This document shows positions 29,530 through 32,930 of a stretch of DNA of 32,930 nucleotides, in pieces. Source of the DNA: Chitinophagales bacterium (GTDB taxonomy: Bacteria > Bacteroidota > Bacteroidia > Chitinophagales > UBA2359); contig JAHDEE010000049.1 of the NCBI GenBank assembly GCA_020629005.1, positions 1-32,930 of the forward strand. Direction: 5' to 3'. Position numbers and translations under genes: made by a program. The stretch's first letter is position 1, and each line of letters opens with the position of its first letter. A model generated the notes under the pieces. That model worked only from the letters and a program-made list of their open reading frames with translations. It did no database searches and was not told where the DNA came from.

Positions 29530-29859
29530 ATGGCGTCAATTAACCAACAAGCACCCGCTAAGAAACCAAATCCGATTATCGCCTGGATTGCAAAACGGAA
29601 GATCACCGTCATGCTCTTCGGCTTTCTATTGTACCTCTTACTTGGCGATGCCAACAGCATCTTCACCCAGGTTAGCCTGCACAATACCCGTATGGAAATG
29701 GAGCAAGAGAAGCAGGTATTGCTGGATCGCATATCAAAGAATGAAGCCTATCTCGAGCATCTGCGCACCAACTCCGAGGAGCTGGTAAGCCCCAACTTTC
29801 CGATTCTTCCCTTCAAGAAGGACAATGAAATCCTATTCATTTTTCAGGATAGCCCCTAA
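29530..29859 (+). CDS. Septum formation initiator family protein (DivIC/FtsB-like)
   Basis: The 109-residue bitopic protein has a cytoplasmic N-terminus (1-23), one transmembrane helix (about 24-43, ITVMLFGFLLYLLLGDANS) and a coiled coil (about 45-80, RMEMEQEKQVLLDRISKNEA). The end FKKDNEILFIFQD matches the short C-terminal motif of the family (KKDNE-x-I/L-x-x-x). Between coil and motif the usual leucine/arginine pattern is replaced by a proline-rich SPNFPILPF. The family links FtsL and FtsQ in the divisome. It lies downstream of eno, as ftsB does in E. coli, which supports the call. Confidence 0.82.
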   Translation: MASINQQAPAKKPNPIIAWIAKRKITVMLFGFLLYLLLGDANSIFTQVSLHNTRMEMEQEKQVLLDRISKNEAYLEHLRTNSEELVSPNFPILPFKKDNEILFIFQDSP

Positions 29860-29867
29860 CATACTTA

Positions 29868-30023
29868 GGGATAGGGAATCAATAACTGTCCGATTTTGAC
29901 GTCGCTGGAAATGATTTAGACGAGGCATTTTTTGACAGCATCCTTGTTGGCTGGTGGAGAAAAATAACGATGGATAAATCATTTCTAGCAAGTCAAAATG
30001 GACATTTATTGATTCGCTGTCCC
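29868..30023. mobile_element. MITE-like palindromic element with TTA target duplication
   Basis: The left arm (29868-29918) and the reverse complement of the right arm (29975-30023) align over about 50 bases with few mismatches and two single-base gaps. The outermost 24 bases differ at three positions (GGGATAGGGAATCAATAAC versus GGGACAGCGAATCAATAAA, then TGTCC in both). TTA flanks the element on each side (29865-29867 and 30024-30026) as a 3-bp target duplication would. It has no coding capacity. It sits 8 bases after the divIC-like stop and 31 bases past the end of the convergent dehydrogenase gene. Confidence 0.7.
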
Positions 30024-30054
30024 TTAGCAAAGCCAATCCAGACCAGGCTCAAAA

Positions 30055-30762
30055 TCAATCTCCTAAGTCACCAAGCATGGGGCGCATGATCAACTCCTCG
30101 ATCACCGTACGCTGCGAGAGCACATAAGCATTGTAAACCACATCAGCCACATCTTCCGAAGACATAAACCGCGACTCCGGAATATCCGCACCCGCCCAGG
30201 AGTTTGTATAAGTGGCGCCCGGTAGCAAGCTCGTTACGCGCACATTAAAAGCCTTCATCTCTTCCCGCAGCACCTTCGAAAAACCGAGCATAGCAAATTT
30301 GCTAATGCAATAGGATCCACCATTTGTATAAGGCACCACACTAGCCGTCGAACACACATTAAATACGTGACCTTCCTTGCGCTCTTTCATGCCACCAATC
30401 AAACTACGAGTCAAGTGATAGGCACTGTACAGGTTGGTATTAATCTGTCGTTCCAGCACCCCATCCTCTTCATCCGACAACATTCCAGGCAAGTAGAATC
30501 CCGCATTGTTTACCAGCACATCCACATGATCAAAAGCCTCCGCCATCGCCTTTCCAAAAGCCATCACCTCCTGCTTCACCGACATATCCGTAACCGAAGT
30601 AATCACCCGCACACCATGCGCCTCCTCAATCGCAGCCTTCATAGCTGCCAGATCCTCCGCATTCCTCGCACACACCCCCAAATCAAATCCCTCCGCAGCA
30701 AAGCGCTCAGCAATCGCTCTCCCAATTCCCTTGGTAGCACCAGACACTATTATAGATTTCAT
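30055..30762 (-). CDS. Short-chain dehydrogenase/reductase
   Basis: This 235-residue classical SDR has a Rossmann fold. The cofactor motif SGATKGIG (7-14) and NNAG (85-88) are present, and S138, Y151 and K155 (YCISK) form the catalytic set. An Arg at 33 (CARNAEDL) after the second beta-strand suggests NADP(H) preference, as in many SDRs. A substrate cannot be assigned. The C-terminal part (NSWAGADIPESRFMSSEDVA) is like that of uncharacterised or sepiapterin-reductase-like members. It is a single gene with a -7 box 17 bases upstream. Base composition is richer in C than that of the ribosomal genes. Confidence 0.9.
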   Translation of the reverse strand: MKSIIVSGATKGIGRAIAERFAAEGFDLGVCARNAEDLAAMKAAIEEAHGVRVITSVTDMSVKQEVMAFGKAMAEAFDHVDVLVNNAGFYLPGMLSDEEDGVLERQINTNLYSAYHLTRSLIGGMKERKEGHVFNVCSTASVVPYTNGGSYCISKFAMLGFSKVLREEMKAFNVRVTSLLPGATYTNSWAGADIPESRFMSSEDVADVVYNAYVLSQRTVIEELIMRPMLGDLGD

Positions 30763-30778
30763 ATTTTTCTCTTTTGGA

Positions 30779-30786
30779 CAAAACTA
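30779..30786 (-). promoter_or_regulatory. Putative -7 box of the SDR gene promoter
   Basis: The plus-strand bases CAAAACTA read TAGTTTTG on the minus strand, matching TAnnTTTG. The ATG follows after 16 bases. The -33 position falls within the end of the 179-bp repeat copy B (30800 onward) and shows no TTG. Confidence 0.55.
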
Positions 30787-30799
30787 GCAAAAAAGATTA

Positions 30800-30978
30800 G
30801 GAGCGAAGCGCCGCCCCAAGAAGAAACGGGCTACCCGTGCTTCGTTCCAAATCGCACTGCGTCTGCCTACTCATGCTCTGCCACTGTGGTCTCTCCGCAG
30901 GCTCCGAGCCCCCATTGGCAGGCATTCGTTTACGGCAGCCACAGCACTCTTTTCCTCTGCGCCCGGGGCTATTTTGCA
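30800..30978 (-). repeat. Dispersed 179-bp intergenic repeat, copy B (inverted)
   Basis: The reverse complement aligns end to end with 2739-2917 (copy A), with an identical 36-base core (30883-30918 on this strand), equal total length and the same ends. The plus-strand frame that crosses it has no start near and is antisense to the SDR gene upstream, so I treat it as non-coding. Its right end lies 21 bases before the GGATTACGGA motif at 31003. Confidence 0.8.
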
Positions 30979-31002
30979 GCTGCAGTGGAAGTATGGGATA
31001 TG

Positions 31003-31012
31003 GGATTACGGA
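31003..31012 (+). repeat. Short motif GGATTACGGA, also at 32667
   Basis: GGATTACGGA occurs here and again at 32667-32676, flanking the amidohydrolase gene on both sides in the same orientation, within G/A-rich sequence of similar character (GGGATATGGGATTACGGAC and GGATTGCGGATTACGGATG). Confidence 0.55.
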
Positions 31013-31047
31013 CTAAGGATCACAGACTCTGCATCCACAATCGAGCT

Positions 31048-31070
31048 ATTCGCCAAATCCTTTGGCGAAT
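31048..31070. repeat. Perfect 10-bp inverted repeat upstream of the amidohydrolase gene
   Basis: ATTCGCCAAA (31048-31057) and TTTGGCGAAT (31061-31070) are separated by TCC. Neither strand has a clear T-run after it, so it could be an operator or a hairpin rather than a terminator. Confidence 0.6.
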
Positions 31071-31193
31071 TTACTAATCTAAGTAAACGTGCCTCAAGTC
31101 TCGACCACTATCGCGGCGAAGCACCAAACACGAACAATTCCCCAAAATTTGACCACCCAAAATTCTTTATCTTCATTGAAAAACTCCCCTCCA

Positions 31194-32648
31194 ATGCCCA
31201 TTACCTTACCGAAATGGAAACTACCTGTCCTTGTTGCGCTGCTGGTGCTTTGCAGCGTCCTAGTGACCAGCAGTTTCGAAAGCATGGATAGCAGATCCAA
31301 ACTGGAATTGACTTTGCCAAAGCTCGACTCCTTACATCAATACCTCGCCTATGATCAGCCAAGACTGGCATTCATCAACGCCACCTTGATTGACGGAACC
31401 GGTCGGCCAACGAGGTTTCAGCAAACCATCCTGGTTGAGCATGGACACTTCAAAGCCTCTGGTGATTCCGATAGCATTCAGGTTCCGAAGGGCTTCTTGC
31501 AAGTGGATCTGGAGGGAAAAACCATTATCCCTGGCATTGTAGGAGCACACAATCATTTGCATATGCCTGGCTTCGCATTTATAGGAGATGTCGCATCAAC
31601 CCTGCATTTGGCCTGCGGGGTCACCACTATCCAAACATGCGGTGCAGCATCACCGCTAAAAGAACTCGCTCTGGCAAAACGCATAGCACAGGGCATTCAA
31701 CTGGGACCAGACATTATAAACAGCGGACCTTACTTCACCGGTCCTGGTGGTAGCACGGCAATGGTAATACCGAGGAACGCCGGGCATATTGAAGATACTA
31801 TGAAACACTGGATTGACAAGGGAGCCAGGTGGTTCAAGGTGTATCGCCACACGAGGCCTGAGGATCTGCAAACGATCATCGAAACGGCACATAAATATGA
31901 CTGCAAGGTCTCGGGACACTTCTGTTCCGTCACCTTTGAAGAGGCCATCGGAATGGGCATAGACGGGATTGAACATGGGCTGAAGAGCGCCAGCGATTTC
32001 CGGACGGACAAGAAACCCGGCCTATGCGGAGGAGCCAGAACTTACATGGACGAGCTTGCAATTGATGGACCAGAGGTGCGTCGACTACAGCAGATGATGA
32101 TCGACAGCGCTGTGTTCCTGACCTCTACCTTATCAATCACAGAAACGAGGGTGCCGCAAAGGTCCTTTGCCGATGAACGAACCAGGAAGGCCATGTCCCC
32201 TTATTTGCTTCAAGAATATACAAATCGACGGTTACGGCTGGATGAGGACCTGAAAAAATTCAAGGAAGAAAAACGCTTCCAAAGGGTGATGGCCTTCGAT
32301 GCACAATTCTTTGAAATGGGTGGCTTGCTGGCTTCTGGAGTAGATCCTGGAAGGCATAATCTGCCAGGCTTCGGAGATCAGCGCAATTATGAAATCTTCC
32401 TGGAAGCTGGCTTGAAGACGGAAGAGGCAATTCAGGTGATGACCAGCAATGGGGCAAGAGTACTTGGTCTTGATCATATCGGCACAATAGAAATTGGCAA
32501 GCGAGCCGACTTCGTGATTTTAGATGGAATCCTCTCAGATGATGCCTGCGTGATCAAACGTGCAGAGACGGTGTTCAAGGCGGGCATCGGTTATGATTCT
32601 GCCAGATTGCTGGAAACGACGGATGGAAAAGTGGGTTTGGCTGATTGA
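31194..32648 (+). CDS. Exported amidohydrolase family protein
   Basis: The 484-residue product starts at ATG 31194 with a basic, hydrophobic N-terminus (WKLPVLVALLVLCSVLVTSS) that is either a signal peptide or a membrane anchor. The start further upstream would put 35 non-conserved residues before it. The metal-dependent hydrolase set is present: H119 and H121 (AHNHLHMP), K215 (WFKVYRH, the probable carbamylated lysine), H242 (SGHFCS), H261 (EHGLKS) and D384 (ASGVDPGRHN). It ends in the small beta-sandwich (IGKRADFVILDG). It resembles imidazolonepropionase/prolidase-type amidohydrolases; the substrate is not evident. It is probably periplasmic and monocistronic. Confidence 0.9.
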   Translation: MPITLPKWKLPVLVALLVLCSVLVTSSFESMDSRSKLELTLPKLDSLHQYLAYDQPRLAFINATLIDGTGRPTRFQQTILVEHGHFKASGDSDSIQVPKGFLQVDLEGKTIIPGIVGAHNHLHMPGFAFIGDVASTLHLACGVTTIQTCGAASPLKELALAKRIAQGIQLGPDIINSGPYFTGPGGSTAMVIPRNAGHIEDTMKHWIDKGARWFKVYRHTRPEDLQTIIETAHKYDCKVSGHFCSVTFEEAIGMGIDGIEHGLKSASDFRTDKKPGLCGGARTYMDELAIDGPEVRRLQQMMIDSAVFLTSTLSITETRVPQRSFADERTRKAMSPYLLQEYTNRRLRLDEDLKKFKEEKRFQRVMAFDAQFFEMGGLLASGVDPGRHNLPGFGDQRNYEIFLEAGLKTEEAIQVMTSNGARVLGLDHIGTIEIGKRADFVILDGILSDDACVIKRAETVFKAGIGYDSARLLETTDGKVGLAD

Positions 32649-32666
32649 TTTGCGACTTTGGATTGC

Positions 32667-32676
32667 GGATTACGGA
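32667..32676 (+). repeat. Short motif GGATTACGGA, second copy
   Basis: Same ten bases as at 31003-31012, 19 bases after the amidohydrolase stop. Confidence 0.55.
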
Positions 32677-32697
32677 TGGGGTGAATGGGAGGCCTAA

Positions 32698-32819
32698 ACG
32701 GACGCTGAGCCAGCGTGAGTAAAAACCCAATTGGGAGTCTTCAACGCTCGCCGTGCCAGAGTGAATAAAAACCATTGACGTAGCCCACGACGGTCGCTGA
32801 GCCAGAGTGAGTAAAAACT
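32698..32819 (+). repeat. Three related ~31-bp repeats at 47-bp spacing
   Basis: Units begin at 32698, 32743 and 32789. Each has a core close to CGCTGAGCCAGAGTGAGTAA followed by AAAC. Aligned on GAGCCAG/GTGCCAG (32706, 32753, 32800) the period is exactly 47 bases. The first unit contains a 6-bp stem, ACGCTG and CAGCGT. Intervening segments of about 16 bases differ from one another. Confidence 0.75.
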
Positions 32820-32869
32820 ATTTCGCCTGCCAGAAAAAGGACTTTGCTCATACTAATGCAGTAGCCAAT

Positions 32870-32895
32870 GACGGTCCTTGAGCGGAGTCGAAAGG
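32870..32895 (+). repeat. Related repeat unit with core TTGAGCGGAGTCGAAAGG
   Basis: GACGGTCCTTGAGCGGAGTC at 32870 shares the GACGGTCxxTGAGC start with the third unit at 32789, but then diverges to GGAGTCGAAAGG. Sequences of the type TGAGCGGAGTCGAA are familiar as short dispersed intergenic repeats in many bacterial genomes. It lies 80 bases after the preceding unit. Confidence 0.6.
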
Positions 32896-32930
32896 CCCGT
32901 TATTGGCGGACCACGAAGAACAACATTTTC

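Noticed and set aside
30367-31077. 236-codon plus-strand frame opposite the SDR gene
   Set aside because: It is antisense to a clear SDR gene and then crosses the repeat. Its His/Ser/Leu-rich translation is typical of a shadow frame.
32698-32895. Short CRISPR array
   Set aside because: The repeats are imperfect, intervening segments are only about 16 bases, there is no cas gene in the window, and the last unit has a different core and spacing.

Overview
The window reads as chromosomal DNA of a Bacteroidota bacterium, most likely near the Flavobacteriia, although the class is a guess. The evidence is a type IX secretion (T9SS) C-terminal sorting domain, a short F1 epsilon subunit encoded only with atpD, zinc-ligand-free L36 and S14, the order rplQ-eno, several -7 boxes of the TAnnTTTG type, and few Shine-Dalgarno sequences. 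GC content is moderate. No tRNA, rRNA, CRISPR array or transposase gene was found.

Layout. (1) 1-2590: surface proteins. A collagen-like protein with a C-terminal S74 chaperone domain is cut by the left edge, and a T9SS-sorted protein follows it. (2) 2591-3027: intergenic DNA with a 179-bp dispersed repeat and two strong terminators. (3) 3028-4793, minus: atpD-atpC. (4) 4992-7154, plus: an envelope protein resembling PorE, with TPR repeats, a PD40 propeller and a regulatory beta-domain, but ending in a SPOR-like domain. (5) 7216-9250, minus: phosphatidylserine synthase and an M24B aminopeptidase. (6) 9441-28174, plus: a continuous str-S10-spc-alpha cluster, rpsL to rplQ. It includes fusA, secY, map, infA and rpoA, but no tuf gene between fusA and rpsJ. 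(7) 28202-29859, plus: eno and a DivIC/FtsB-like division protein. (8) 29868-30023: a MITE-like palindromic element. (9) 30055-30762, minus: a short-chain dehydrogenase. (10) 30763-31193: intergenic DNA with a second, inverted copy of the 179-bp repeat. (11) 31194-32648, plus: an exported amidohydrolase. (12) 32649-32930: intergenic DNA with short repeats at 47-bp spacing.

How the genes work together. The core is the translation and secretion operon: ribosomal proteins, EF-G, IF-1, the SecY channel, methionine aminopeptidase and RNA polymerase alpha. Structures not explained by the genes suggest it is subdivided: a possible attenuator with a small leader ORF before rpsL, an intrinsic-terminator-like hairpin between rpsE and rpmD, promoter-like boxes before infA and rpmJ, and a long hairpin between rpsM and rpsK. 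The flanks carry envelope and surface genes and non-coding repeats. The most unusual observations are the inverted 179-bp repeat pair that brackets the whole ribosomal cluster, the MITE-like element with a 3-bp target duplication, and the str-leader architecture. I found no clear new multi-gene system; the novelty candidates are mainly non-coding.
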